Below are positions 22,327 to 32,536 of a stretch of 64,000 bases of DNA, in pieces; the stretch's first letter is position 1, and each line of letters begins with the position of its first letter. This DNA comes from Coenobita brevimanus (Eukaryota; Arthropoda; Malacostraca; Decapoda; Coenobitidae). The DNA lies in the NCBI GenBank assembly GCA_032717465.1, contig JAVRFU010003718.1:680824-744823 (forward strand). The letters run 5' to 3'. The notes under the pieces were generated by a model. It was not told where the DNA came from and searched no databases. It worked only from the letters and a program-made list of their open reading frames with translations. A program made the translations under genes and the position numbers.

Positions 22327-25206
22327 TCATCCTCGGTCTACCCCTCCCTCTCTCTCTCTCTCCACCTCACCTACATACACCCTCTTAGTCAGTCTTTCAT
22401 TCTCCATCCTCTCCACATGTCCAAACCACCTCAGTGTATTTCTCCTAATCTTTTCATCCACATCCACCCCACAACGTTCCTTCACTTCTTCATTCGTCAA
22501 CCTGTCCCTCCACGTCACTCCACATGCTCCTCTCAAGTAACTCATTTCCACTGCTCTCACTCTTGACTTGTTCCCCTCTTGCAAGGTCCACGCCTCGCTT
22601 TCATACGTCAGGGTAGGGATCACAATACCATCATGCAGTGACTTCTTAACTTCCATACTCACCTCCCTATTTCTCATCACTGCTTTCAGTGTGCCAACAA
22701 CCTTCCTTCCCTGCTGTACTCTTTCACACACTTCATCCCCCAAAGTTCCATCCTTACTCATCACACTACCCAAGTACTTGAATGCACTCACATTCTCCAT
22801 ATCCTCACCATCCAACCTCACTGCACACTCTGTGACTTCATTCCTCTCAAACACTATAACTTTGCTTTTGTTTATATTAACTTTCAGCTTCCTCCTCCTA
22901 CACACTGTCCCAAATTCATTCACCAAACCCTGCAACTCCCATTCATCTTCACTCAACAATACTGTATCATCAGCAAACAGCAACACCGGAAGCTTCCAAA
23001 TCTCACCCTCATTCTTTAGGGCCACCCCCACATCCACTGCCCAACCTTGTACCTCCTTTACAACCCCATCCATATATATATTAAACAGCCATGGAGACAT
23101 TACACACCCCTGTTTCAGTCCCACATTGAGATCAAAGAACTCACTCAGCTCACCATCCACTCGCACCGTAGCCCTAGCTCCCTCGTACATACTCTTCACA
23201 GCACTCAACAATTTCCCCTCCACTCCATATATTCTTAATACCTTCCACATACCTTTCCTATCTATTCTGTCATAAGCTTTCTCCAAGTCCATGAAGGCAG
23301 CGTACACTTTCCTTTCCTTCTCTAGATACTTCTCCACTAAACATCTTAGAACAAATATCTGATCTACACACCCTTTTCCCTTCCTAAATCCCCCTTGTTC
23401 TTCTCCAACTAGCTCCTCTGTCATATGCCTAACCCTATCAATGAGTATTCTACCATATATTTTACCAGTCACACTAAGAAGGCAAATACCCCTATGGTTA
23501 CCACATACTTCTCTCTCCCCTTTTCCTTTGTACAGAGGAACAATTATACCTGATTTCCAGTCCTCTGGAACCCTTCCCTCTTCCCAAGCCAATCTACACA
23601 ACTTCCATATCCACTCCACAACAATCTCACCCCCATACCTAAGCATTTCACCACACACTCCATCAATTCCTGGGGCCTTTCCCAGCTTAATCTTCTTCAT
23701 CGCTTCCACTACTTCCGACCTACTGATCTCTTCCTCCCTCCTCTCATCTCTTCTTCTCCCAGCCATTCCCCAACCACTTATACTCACACTGCTCTCACTC
23801 TCTACATTCAACAAATCCTCAAAGTGCTCCTTCCATCTCCTCAATTTCTCTCTCTTCTCCACCAACAATCTATTATTCCTATCTTTCACTCCCCTACTAT
23901 TTCCCCTTTCACACTGCCTTACTTTCTTTACCTCCTTCCAAAACAATTTCTTACTCTCCCTCCATTTCACACCCAGATTCCTCCCAAACTCTTCACCCAC
24001 TTTCTTCTTACTCTCCTTCACCAGTCTCTTAACCTCCCTTCTCCTGCTCACATATACCTCTCTCTTCTCTCTCTCATCTTCTCCCCTACCTCTACTCGCC
24101 AACCATTCACCATACGCCTTCTTCTTTTGTTCCACAGCTCGTTTCACCTCATCATTCCACCATGCTGTCCCTTGCACACCCTTGCATCTCCTCTTCACTC
24201 CACAAACCGCCTCACACGGTGCGCTTATCTCTTCCGTGAATATCTTACATACGTCTTCCACCCCTTCCATCTGCTCTAGCTCACACCTTCCCAATCTTTC
24301 TTCCACTATGCTCTTATACTCTGTCCTCTTCTCACTATCTTGCAATTTCTCCACTCTTCTCACAGGAGCTGCTTCCTCCTGTCTTCCCCTTCGCCTCCTC
24401 AACCACTTTCTTTGCAGCTCTACCTTGGCCATCACTAAGTGATGGTCCGAGACTCCATTCCCCCACCCTCTCCACACCCTTGCATCCAACACTTGTCTTC
24501 TCATTCGCTCATCCACACACACGTAGTCTATCATTGCCTTTCGTTCAACAAGTTCACCATCCATCCTCCTCATTACTCTCCATGTATACCGGTGGATCAT
24601 CTTATGACGAAAGTAGGTGTTGGCTATTGCCAACCCCTTACCAGCACAGATGTCCACCAAAGCACTACCATTCCCATCTACTTCAGCTGGCACACCCCAC
24701 TGACCAACCACTCCATCCACTCGTACATTCCCAACTTTGCCATTCATGTCTCCAATCAACAGCACTCTCTCGCTCCTCTCTAACTTGTCCATACATGCTT
24801 CTACTCTCGCCCAAAACTCATCTTTCACTCTTGCCACTCGATCTTCTGTTGGAGCATACACACATACAATCGCCCATGCTTGTATACCTACTTTCATCCT
24901 CACCCATACAATCCTTGCATCCAATGTTCCATACTCTCTTATATTCTCCTTCCACTTCTTGCTTATCATCAGACATACTCCCTCTCTTGCCCTCTCATTC
25001 TCACTGACTCCCGCACATATACCTACACCGTATTCCCATTCTCTCATCCTTTCACCTTTCCATTTAGTTTCAGTCAATCCACATATATCCACTATTGCAT
25101 CCTCAAGCACCTGGACAATCTCTCTCTCTTTCACTTTATCATTCACTCCTCTCACATTCCACGTTCCTACCCTCAGAATGTCCTTTGTCCGTTCCTTAGT
25201 CGTCAA
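22327..25206 (-). CDS. RTE-1 EN-RT polyprotein, nearly intact
   Basis: A 959-residue frame. Residues 1-260 are an APE-type endonuclease with N18 (TWNVRG), E46 (LTETKW), GDMNGK at 152-157, AMIDYV near 226 and SDHH at 253-256. Residues about 500-760 are the reverse transcriptase with LGKAPGIDGV, FMDLEKAYD (638-646), GLKQGCVMSP (696-705) and FADD (744-747). The C-terminal domain has LRWFGHVERM. All catalytic residues I can identify are present. Compared with the copy at 2-1930, it has a 6-bp deletion (DVDEKIRR) and a frameshift in EVEREREGG that replaces the last ~40 residues. The element spans about 22167-25372 with 5' UTR and GATA tail, so it is essentially full length and probably recent. Confidence 0.9.
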   Translation of the reverse strand: MTTKERTKDILRVGTWNVRGVNDKVKEREIVQVLEDAIVDICGLTETKWKGERMREWEYGVGICAGVSENERAREGVCLMISKKWKENIREYGTLDARIVWVRMKVGIQAWAIVCVYAPTEDRVARVKDEFWARVEACMDKLERSERVLLIGDMNGKVGNVRVDGVVGQWGVPAEVDGNGSALVDICAGKGLAIANTYFRHKMIHRYTWRVMRRMDGELVERKAMIDYVCVDERMRRQVLDARVWRGWGNGVSDHHLVMAKVELQRKWLRRRRGRQEEAAPVRRVEKLQDSEKRTEYKSIVEERLGRCELEQMEGVEDVCKIFTEEISAPCEAVCGVKRRCKGVQGTAWWNDEVKRAVEQKKKAYGEWLASRGRGEDEREKREVYVSRRREVKRLVKESKKKVGEEFGRNLGVKWRESKKLFWKEVKKVRQCERGNSRGVKDRNNRLLVEKREKLRRWKEHFEDLLNVESESSVSISGWGMAGRRRDERREEEISRSEVVEAMKKIKLGKAPGIDGVCGEMLRYGGEIVVEWIWKLCRLAWEEGRVPEDWKSGIIVPLYKGKGEREVCGNHRGICLLSVTGKIYGRILIDRVRHMTEELVGEEQGGFRKGKGCVDQIFVLRCLVEKYLEKERKVYAAFMDLEKAYDRIDRKGMWKVLRIYGVEGKLLSAVKSMYEGARATVRVDGELSEFFDLNVGLKQGCVMSPWLFNIYMDGVVKEVQGWAVDVGVALKNEGEIWKLPVLLFADDTVLLSEDEWELQGLVNEFGTVCRRRKLKVNINKSKVIVFERNEVTECAVRLDGEDMENVSAFKYLGSVMSKDGTLGDEVCERVQQGRKVVGTLKAVMRNREVSMEVKKSLHDGIVIPTLTYESEAWTLQEGNKSRVRAVEMSYLRGACGVTWRDRLTNEEVKERCGVDVDEKIRRNTLRWFGHVERMENERLTKRVYVGEVEREREGGVDRG

Positions 25207-25291
25207 CGTATGGTCCGTCCGGGCCCGAGGCGCTTTACTTGCTTTTATAGTTAGTTCTTTTTACGGGGTGGGGCACTAACCCACCACCAAC

Positions 25292-25372
25292 CCTTTTAGT
25301 CGCCTCGTACGACAAGCAGGGATACTGGGGGATTATTCTTGAAACCCCCCTACCCCCAGGGGGTTCAGGAAC
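25292..25372 (-). other. Structured 5' end of RTE-1
   Basis: Read on the - strand, this 5' terminus has a CTGGGGG/CCCCCAG stem followed by GTCG(TACGAGG)CGAC and CTAAAAGGG. Related sequence occurs near 45825, 49325, 58860 and 62365. The GTCGTAAGAGGCGAC core is familiar to me from 5' ends of arthropod RTE-like elements (memory, not searched). Function unknown; see findings. Confidence 0.6.
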
Positions 25373-25948
25373 CATTCATTTTGAGATGCCTGGACACACT
25401 GCATTTGAAAGACTGGAGGTCATAGCCAGTATGAAATACAGACAAAGGGAGGCAGTTCCAGAGTTGACCTGTTGTATACATGATGAATTGGGGGTAATGG
25501 TTAACACTTCCAATAGAGAGCTGGACTGAAAAGGGATGAGAGTTTGTTGCTAGACGGGTACTACGTGCCTGTCATACTAGATGAGGGATGCAAGCATACA
25601 GTTCAGAGGAGCAATGACCATTGAAGTGGTGACAAAAAAGAGATAAAGATGCAACAGCGTGGTAAAGAGACAGAGGTTGAAGGGAGCCAGTAAGAGGAGG
25701 CGGGTTAATGAAACGAAAAACCTTTGACTCCACCTTGTTGAGATGGAATGTACATGGGGAGTCTCCCCATACGTGAGAGTTGTACTCTACATGGGCGAAT
25801 AAACCCATGTAAAAGGTTAACAATTGTGCTGGAGTCAAGAAGGTACAGAGTTGGCTTAGCAAATCTAATCTTTTGGAAGCAGATTTTACAAGAGATGTAA
25901 TATGTTCTTTCCATGATAAATCCAGAAACAATGAAACCCCAAGTATGT

Positions 25949-27757
25949 TTAACCTCTAAACCGCGGGCTTGTTTTGCTTTGCCTTGCGTGTCCAGCGGGC
26001 ATATTCGTGCTCCGACAGACTCTCTAAAAATATTTGCCAAAAATCAGTTATTAGTCCTAGAATATTAAAATTACATATGCATATGGCACACACCTTCAGC
26101 TTTCTCCTGGGATGTTTGTTGAGCCTTCGTCGAGTACCGTACGACTTGTGGAGACCTCTGAAGATGGGTAACGAAGTCTCCGCTTCACACTTCCCGACAA
26201 CCCGTAATATGATTACCACAGCCTGATATTATCACTAGAAACACTATTCTATGATTCTCAAATAGTTTGGAATCCATGTCCCCCCCCCCCCCAAAAAAAA
26301 AAAAAAAAAAAAAACACTGTGAAAGCAATGAAAATTAAGAGCGCGTATGACCTTCCCACTTCCGATCATTCACCGCTGGTGTTCTGTCATTTATTATTCA
26401 TAAATATACTCAGTTTATATTTCTATTACTATATAGCACTTATATATATCTACTGTACAGTCTTTATCCATAAGTTTCCTTTAGTAATAGTAGTTTATTG
26501 TCACTGTAGGCATTCAATTTCTCTTTCAGTAAAATACGTAGCATTCACTTTCTCGTCCTGTATACTAGCGTTGAGAGTGAATCTGTCACTTTCACCTTCA
26601 CTTTCATAACTCATAGTATTCATACATGCTAGAGTGAAACTTTCACTTTCATTACTTCTAGTATATATACTTGTATTCTTATATTACTACTCATTTACAT
26701 TTCTGTTTACACTCTCTATTTTATTTACATTATTTACATTTCTATTTTATTTACACTGTGTTAGGCACTGTCACTTGCAGTAACTTATAACACTATTTTC
26801 CACTGTTCACTTATATTTACATTCAATGCTTTCACTTGCTGTTTACATATTATTTACAAATTATTTACATTTCCACTTGTACTGTTTCACTCACCAGAAA
26901 GATGGCAGTCACTGTCTATCATCTTCATTGACAAATTAGCCAGTTCACATTCCACAACACTCACTTATCCCTTTACCTCTTTCCACACGAGGTTTAGTAG
27001 GGGGTAGAGGTGACATGGCCCTTTGCATGGGGCTAAAAAGGGGCGGAATTTGACAGGCGCGAATCCGACGTGCTTTCACCTTGAAAGACGACAGTAAACT
27101 GAATACAGTGTATGGTGGCCTGCCTAGTGGAAGTGCAGTGCTGCCAATCTCAGCCTGGTGACAGCTGCTAATATATACACTATGAAATGGTTGGCAGGAA
27201 ATCTAGACAATACATAATAAATTAGGTAGTTCCAGGTGAATGTAAATATCACTTTGGCTTCTCCCTTCCCTCCTTATATATATAATTTTATTATAAGAAT
27301 AGATTATGCGGCATATTTGAAGTGGAAAAAAACAGCGAAAATTAGCAAACGAGTGCACGTGAGGTGTTGTCAGGTGATAATTAGCCAATTCCAGGTGTAT
27401 GGCACTAATCACTTACCTTCTTTCTTTTTTATATATATTATTTGGTATAAGAATAGGGCATAGGGCTTATTTGAATGGACAAAATCAGTGGAAAATTCCA
27501 GGGAGGATTTACTTAGCATAGCACGGCTGGGCAGGCAAAAGGAGAGTGTAATGGAGGGGAGGTAGGGATGGGAGTCAAGAACGGGGAGAAATGGCTAAAT
27601 TGTCAACAATGGATGGGAATACAGATGAGATTAGGAGTGCTGACTGGTGTTGAACATTGGCAGTACTGGTAGATGATACAAGCCACCACTTGAAAGCCCG
27701 GGCAAATTCAAAATAGCACAGAATCACAAAAGTGACGCCCCGAGGTTAAGGGGTTAA
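25949..27757. mobile_element. TTAA-flanked non-autonomous element, family T2
   Basis: 1.8 kb bounded by TTAA. Removing it with one TTAA restores the CR1-A frame as SSLTYLG. Termini are TTAACCTCTAAACCGCGGG and, on the other strand, TTAACCCCTTAACCTCGGGG, an imperfect inverted repeat of about 19 bp. This is the piggyBac-superfamily signature. Inside I see C12/A22 homopolymers at 26281-26312, repeated TTTACATTATTTACATT-like AT-rich sequence at 26640-26890, and no convincing transposase. A related truncated copy lies at 38210-39617. Confidence 0.85.
26281..26312. repeat. poly-C/poly-A tract
   Basis: About 12 C followed by about 22 A inside element T2. Confidence 0.95.
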
Positions 27758-28028
27758 AGATGATGCAGGATTGAGCTAGACATTGTTAAAAATTGAAGGG
27801 TTCTCCAGCAGAAGACTGTCAGGTTGGCTGATGTAAGAACTGAGTTTTTGATGGATTAAAAACAACATTACTTTTGCCCCAGTCAGTGATATAAGCCAAG
27901 TCAGACATTTGGTGTACCATAGCCTCATCCCTTGTTTGTTGATGAAACTGCTGAGACAGATGCTGCAGGAAGCAAATAGAAAGGTAAAGGGTGGAATCAT
28001 CAGCATTAGATGTACAGCTTAGAAGGAC

Positions 28029-29688
28029 TATCTATCTATCTATCTATTGCCAGACACCTCAATCCCATTTGGGGTGGCCACAAACAAAACGCCTCCAAGT
28101 CGCCCTGTCCCCCGCCATTTCACTGCCCTGCTCCCAACTCATACCCCCCCTCTGATATACCTCTCCACCCCATCCCTCCATCTCATCCTCGGCCTCCCCC
28201 TACCTCTTCCCCCCTCCACCTCACTCACATACACTCTCTTCATCAGTCTTTCACCCTCCATTCTCTCCACATGGCCAAATCACCTCAGTGTGTTCCTCAC
28301 AACGCTTCCTAAGACACCCACATCCACATCACAACGCTCCTTTATATCCTCATTCGTCAGCCTGTCTCTCCATGTGACCCCACAGGCTCCTCTTAAATAA
28401 CTCATTTCCACTGCTCTAACTCTTGACTTGTGTCCTTCCAACAACGTTCAAGCTTCACTTCCGTACGTTAGAGTTGGTATCACAATACTGTCATGTAGTA
28501 ACTTTTTCACTTCCATGCTCACTTCCCTGTTTCTTATCGCTACTTTCAAAGAACCAGCAACCTTTCTTCCCTCCTGTACCCTTTCGAGCACTTCACCCTC
28601 CAAACCGCTATCCTTACTCATCACACTACCCAAGTACTTAAACGTACTAACATTTTCCAATTCCTCACCATCCAATCTCGCTGTACATTCACTGACTTCA
28701 CCTCTCTCAAAGACCATCATTTTACTCTTCCCTACATTCACAATAAGACTCCATTTCTTACACACTCTCCCAAACTCATCCACTAAGCCTTGCAGCTCCC
28801 CTTCGTCTTCACTCAACAACACAGGATCATCTGCAAACAACAGTACAGGGAGTTTCCAAACAATATCCTCTCTCACCAGGGCCACTCCAACATCCACTAC
28901 CCTACCTCGGACATCTTTTATAACCCCATCCATGTACATTGAACAACCATGGAGACATGACACATCCCTGTTTCAACCCAACCTTCAAAGAGAAAAATTC
29001 ACTTAGTTCACCATCCACACGCACTGCAGCCTTAGCACCATTGTACATACTCTTCACAGCATTCAACAACTTCCCTTCTACTCCATATATTCTTAACACT
29101 TTCCACAATCCTTGACTATCCACCCTGTCATATGCTTTCTCCAAATCCATGAAAGCCGCATACAACTTCTTTCCCTTCTCTAGAAACTTTTCCACTAAAG
29201 ATCTAAGAATGAATATCTGAGCTACACAACCTCTTCCCTTCCTAAATCCTCCCTGTTCTTCTCTAACTAATTTCTCTGTTCTTTCTCTAACTCTGTCAAT
29301 AAGTGTCCTACCATACACTTTTCTTATTATACTAAGAAGACAAATGCCCCTATGATTACCACACACTTCTTTTTCCCCTTTTCCTTTGTACAAGGGAATA
29401 ATTATACCTGACTTCCAATCCTCCGGGACTCTACCTTCCTCCCAGGCCAATCTGCTCATCTTCCACATCCATTCTACTACTATCTCTCCCCCATGCTTCA
29501 GCATTTCACCACACACTCCATCAATTCCTGGAGCTTTCCCCAATTTAACTTTCTTCATTGCTTCCACAACTTCTACCCTACTGATTTCTTCCTGTCTTCT
29601 CACCTCCCTCCTTCTCCCAGCCATTCCCCAGCCACTTATACTCGCATTACTTCCATCCTCTATGTTCAACAATTCCTTAAAGTGTTCA
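28029..29688 (-). pseudogene. RTE-2 LINE, 5'-truncated, inverted arm
   Basis: Same truncation point and CR1-A junction as in the + array. On the - strand it runs from EHFKELLNIEDGS through LGKAPGIDGV, FMDLEKAYDRVD and GLKQGCVMSP. A ~10-bp loss near 28940 shifts the frame (WLFNVHGW) before a second open piece 28448-28963 with FADDPVLLSED. The Trp-to-TGA change is present at 28449-28451. GATA tail (CTAT on +) at 28029-28047. Confidence 0.85.
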
Positions 29689-29940
29689 AGACAGCTGGTG
29701 ATAGGACAGAGTCCCAAGGAACACCACTACTCATAACTCTAGCAGAAAAACAGTGGCCGTCTACAACTGCAGCTATAGAACGACCAGAAAGGAAGCTTGA
29801 GATGAAGGCACAGATAGAAGAATAGAAGCCATAAGAGGGCAGTTTGGAAATTAAAAATTTATGCCAGACTCAACTAAAAGTCTTTGAGATGTCAAGTGAA
29901 ATGGCAAAGCTTTCACTAAAATCCTGAAAGGATTGGATAA
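29689..29940 (-). pseudogene. CR1-A LINE, RT fragment, inverted arm
   Basis: Reverse complement of the block at 9697-9948, ending at the I-type RT junction. Confidence 0.75.
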
Positions 29941-31490
29941 CACTAGAGCTTGATGCAGCAGGAGCAGGGTATGTCTGTCAGCAGCCTATCTAGTATGAGC
30001 TAGAACCTTTAAAAGGCTCAAAACCTTCAGGCAAGAAGCCTTTATCTGCTTTAAATGTGGGATCCAAATAAGACAGGCGTCACAGATGAGGCCCAAAAAC
30101 CTCACTTCCATACCAGCAATCCTTTGGCCATTTAAAAACAAATTTGGGTCAGGATGGGCCTCATGTAACTGGCAGAAGTGCACTGCAATGGTCTCAGATG
30201 AGGAAAATCTAAAAGCCATGTTTTGGTGCCCTGGTAACAGAATGATTTATTGTAAGTTGCAGCCAGCACTCTGCCACCAACATACTGGATGGAGCAAATG
30301 AAACAGAGACATCATCCACAAACAGGAAGCTGTTCACTCCCTCTTCTCCACAATACCATTAATCCTTTTGACAGTTAGGGTAGTGGTGCAAAACTCACCC
30401 CCTCGATGCTGGACAACGCAAGCTGCATCGAACAAAATCGCCCTTGATAGAGAGAAGAAACATCATAAATTAGCACATATTTTATATTCGCCAAACATTT
30501 TTATCAACATTATAAAGCACAACTATCTGAGATTACGTCAATAAAAAGTCAGGCAGAAGAAGGCATAAATAAAGGCAGGGGAAAATATCATTTAGCCAAA
30601 TACCGCTCCCACACTGCAGCACGACCGTAAGGTAATTTCATGTTCTGGTACATAAAACTGATCTGAACTGTCCTATAGTAAATATTTATATATCAGAATG
30701 TAGCTGATGAAATTTCCTAAAACTCCTTAACAGTAACAGTTACCATGAAACAAATATTTCTATGAGGAAACAAGGGAGAAGAAGGAAAGAAGAAACATCA
30801 TAAATTGGCACATAATCTATATTCGCTGAACGTTTTTATCAACACCATAGGCAAGTATAAATATTTGAGATTACGTGAATAAAAAATCAGGCAGACACAG
30901 GCTTAGATAAAGGCAGGGGAAAACATAATTTGGCAACAACTTTGGCCGCACAAAACACCACTCCCGCACTGCAGCGCAATCATAAGATAATTTCCTATAG
31001 TGGTACGTAAAACCCACCCAAACTGCCCAACAGTAAATGTTTATATACCAAAACGCCACTAATGAAATTTCCTAAAACTTTTTCTCAATAACAATTACCA
31101 TAAAACTTATATTTCTATGAGAAAACACAAAAGAAATAAAAAACATCGTAAATCAGCGCATAATGTATGTTCGCCAAATGTTTTTATCAACACCATAAGC
31201 AAGCACAACTATTAGAGATTACGAAGATAATAAAATCACGGAAAAAGAAGCAAAACCAATGGTGTGGGGACAAAATGTTTAAGAAGTACGGCGAGCACGG
31301 AAACAGGGGAGGGGTTCTCCCAGCATTCAGCCAAGACCAAGCCGTCCCACATCCTGAGTACTTATCCGTGGTTGGATGCAGCCTGCATCGTCCAATAACG
31401 AGAGAGTTAACTGCAACAGCAAATAATGCTACACTCAAAACACTCCTCTGTGGCACATCCTCCTCCTGAGAGTACAGGGGAGAGTTCAAA

Positions 31491-31491
<1 letters not shown>
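29941..31491 (-). pseudogene. I-type LINE RT domain, interrupted, inverted arm
   Basis: Reverse complement of the array RT block: HPDPNLFLNGQRI and LIWIPHLK at 29986-30219, SPLYSQEEDVPQRSVLSVA at 31411-31491, with T1 between. Confidence 0.75.
30359..31410. mobile_element. TTAA element T1, inverted arm
   Basis: Same element, same target site and same TTAA duplication as in the + array, in reverse orientation with the rest of the arm. Confidence 0.8.

Positions 31492-31535
<44 letters not shown>
31492..31535. repeat. (AC)n unit-junction tract, inverted arm
   Basis: About 22 AC units, equivalent to the (TG)n at array junctions. Its presence shows that this arm also contains a unit-unit junction. 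Confidence 0.95.
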
Positions 31536-31537
<2 letters not shown>

Positions 31538-32167
31538 AAACTTCCTGTCAAAGACGAAGTTCTGAATAAAAGTGGGTAAGCAACCCCAAAGACCATAAAA
31601 ATGGAGACTGGACGGTCACCTCCTGTAGCTTGCTTGGAACAGGAAATGTGCCCCAAGCATGCTGCCAGGAGGTAGGGACTGCAGCCTTAATTAATGGTAA
31701 ATAATCTCTGTTGGTGACAGGTCTAACAGAGACATCAAGAATCACTGTTGCCCTTGCTGCCTCACCTGCACAATCATTTTCCTGCGGTCCAATGTGGGTT
31801 GCCACCCAGCATGGTGGCCCACGAGGTGGAACTTTCCTCAAATTTTCAACACTAAAGGTTGAGGAGAGTTGAAATGCTTAACGGCAGACAAGGCAGCCCT
31901 GCAGTCATTAAAAATCATAAAACTAATTGCATCAAAGGTGAGGATATAGTGGAGAGCCAAGAGAATTGCTGACGGCTTCACAGTAAAAATTAAGGCAGAG
32001 GAGCGTAGGGTGCCACTCTGGGTAAAATTACGGAAGACAACCTCAAATTCAATGCCAGCCATCAGTAAACATGGACAGACCCAGCATGAGGGCAAAATGA
32101 ACTCAAAGCTGCGTGTGGATCACCACATCTGATGTTACGGACTTTGGAGCCATGATACACCAGCAAA
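31536..32167 (-). pseudogene. I-type LINE RNase H, inverted arm
   Basis: Reads TQSGTLRSSALIFTVK, FNDCRAALSAVKHFNSP and WVATHIGPQENDCAGEAA on the - strand. It stops at CAGCAAAAT, where the U4-like head of the L2-type LINE begins. Confidence 0.75.
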
Positions 32168-32270
32168 ATATTTGCGCAGTGGCAGTATCGTAACCAATGA
32201 GGTCTTGCCTAAGTGACGTATTTGTTGCTGCTGTATAGCTCGAATTGGGAAAACTTTCAATACCATCTCA
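32168..32270 (+). ncRNA. U4 snRNA-like 5' head of an L2-type LINE
   Basis: Starts TTGCGCAGTGGCAGTATCG followed by TAACCAATGAGG, which matches the 5' stem-loop of U4 snRNA from its first bases. Further on it is divergent, with short echoes of U4 (GAAAACTTT then CAATACC near 32250). The U4 3' stem-loops and Sm site are absent. The upstream flank is antisense I-type LINE DNA, so there is no snRNA promoter of its own. I read it as a partial U4 copy fused to, or adopted as, the 5' end of the LINE downstream. A U4 pseudogene that was simply the landing site is the alternative. Confidence 0.6.
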
Positions 32271-32454
32271 GCACTTCTGCAGCACCTCGGTTTGGGTTAC
32301 CTTTCCTAGAAGGGTTGTCAAGTCGTACCCCACCTGCTCGTGGTGACCTCGCAGACACCCTGTTTTTTTTTTTTTTTCCCGCTTCTGTTTTTTGTGCTTT
32401 TTTTCTTTTGGTTTTCTTTTTTTCTAAATTAGGGTGACACAAACGGGGGCAGCG

Positions 32455-32477
32455 CTACCCGGGTTTTTCCCGGGTAG
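32455..32477 (+). other. Perfect hairpin in L2 leader
   Basis: Arms CTACCCGGG and CCCGGGTAG around a T5 loop, about 60 bases before the ORF1 start. A stem this strong in the leader could affect translation or mark the RNA. That is inference. Confidence 0.8.
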
Positions 32478-32536
32478 TATTGTATATACGTTTTGCTGTT
32501 GTTGTCATCTAGTTTTGTTTTTTGTTCTCCCTTATT

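Larger units (their letters stand above)
25373..28028 (-). pseudogene. CR1-A LINE C-terminal half, inverted arm, interrupted
   Basis: Read on the - strand: a degenerate SLTGAKV ... FNPSKTQF-like stretch (27776-28006), then SSLTYLGFHCF split by a TTAA insertion, then DLSWKEHITSLVKSASKRLDLLSQLCTF and FYMGLFAHVEYNSHVWGDSPC (25572-25931), then the 3' end at 25373-25560. This arm keeps CR1-A sequence that array units 1-3 have lost, so it is closer to the state before deletion. RTE-1 has inserted at its 3' end and RTE-2 at its 5' side. Confidence 0.8.

Noticed and set aside
24439..25279. Several overlapping frames opposite the RTE-1 endonuclease
   Set aside because: Shadows of the endonuclease frame; compositionally biased and without recognisable domains.
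25292..25372. HDV-like self-cleaving ribozyme at the RTE-1 5' end
   Set aside because: The stems seen do not occur in the order needed for the nested double pseudoknot; kept only as a structured motif of unknown role.
25956..26219. 87-residue - strand frame inside element T2 as a transposase remnant
   Set aside because: Short, with no piggyBac motifs that I recognise; the opposite strand has an equally long frame over the same bases.
32168..32270. Functional U4 snRNA gene
   Set aside because: Only the 5' part matches; the 3' stem-loops and Sm site are missing, and upstream DNA is LINE sequence without a snRNA promoter.
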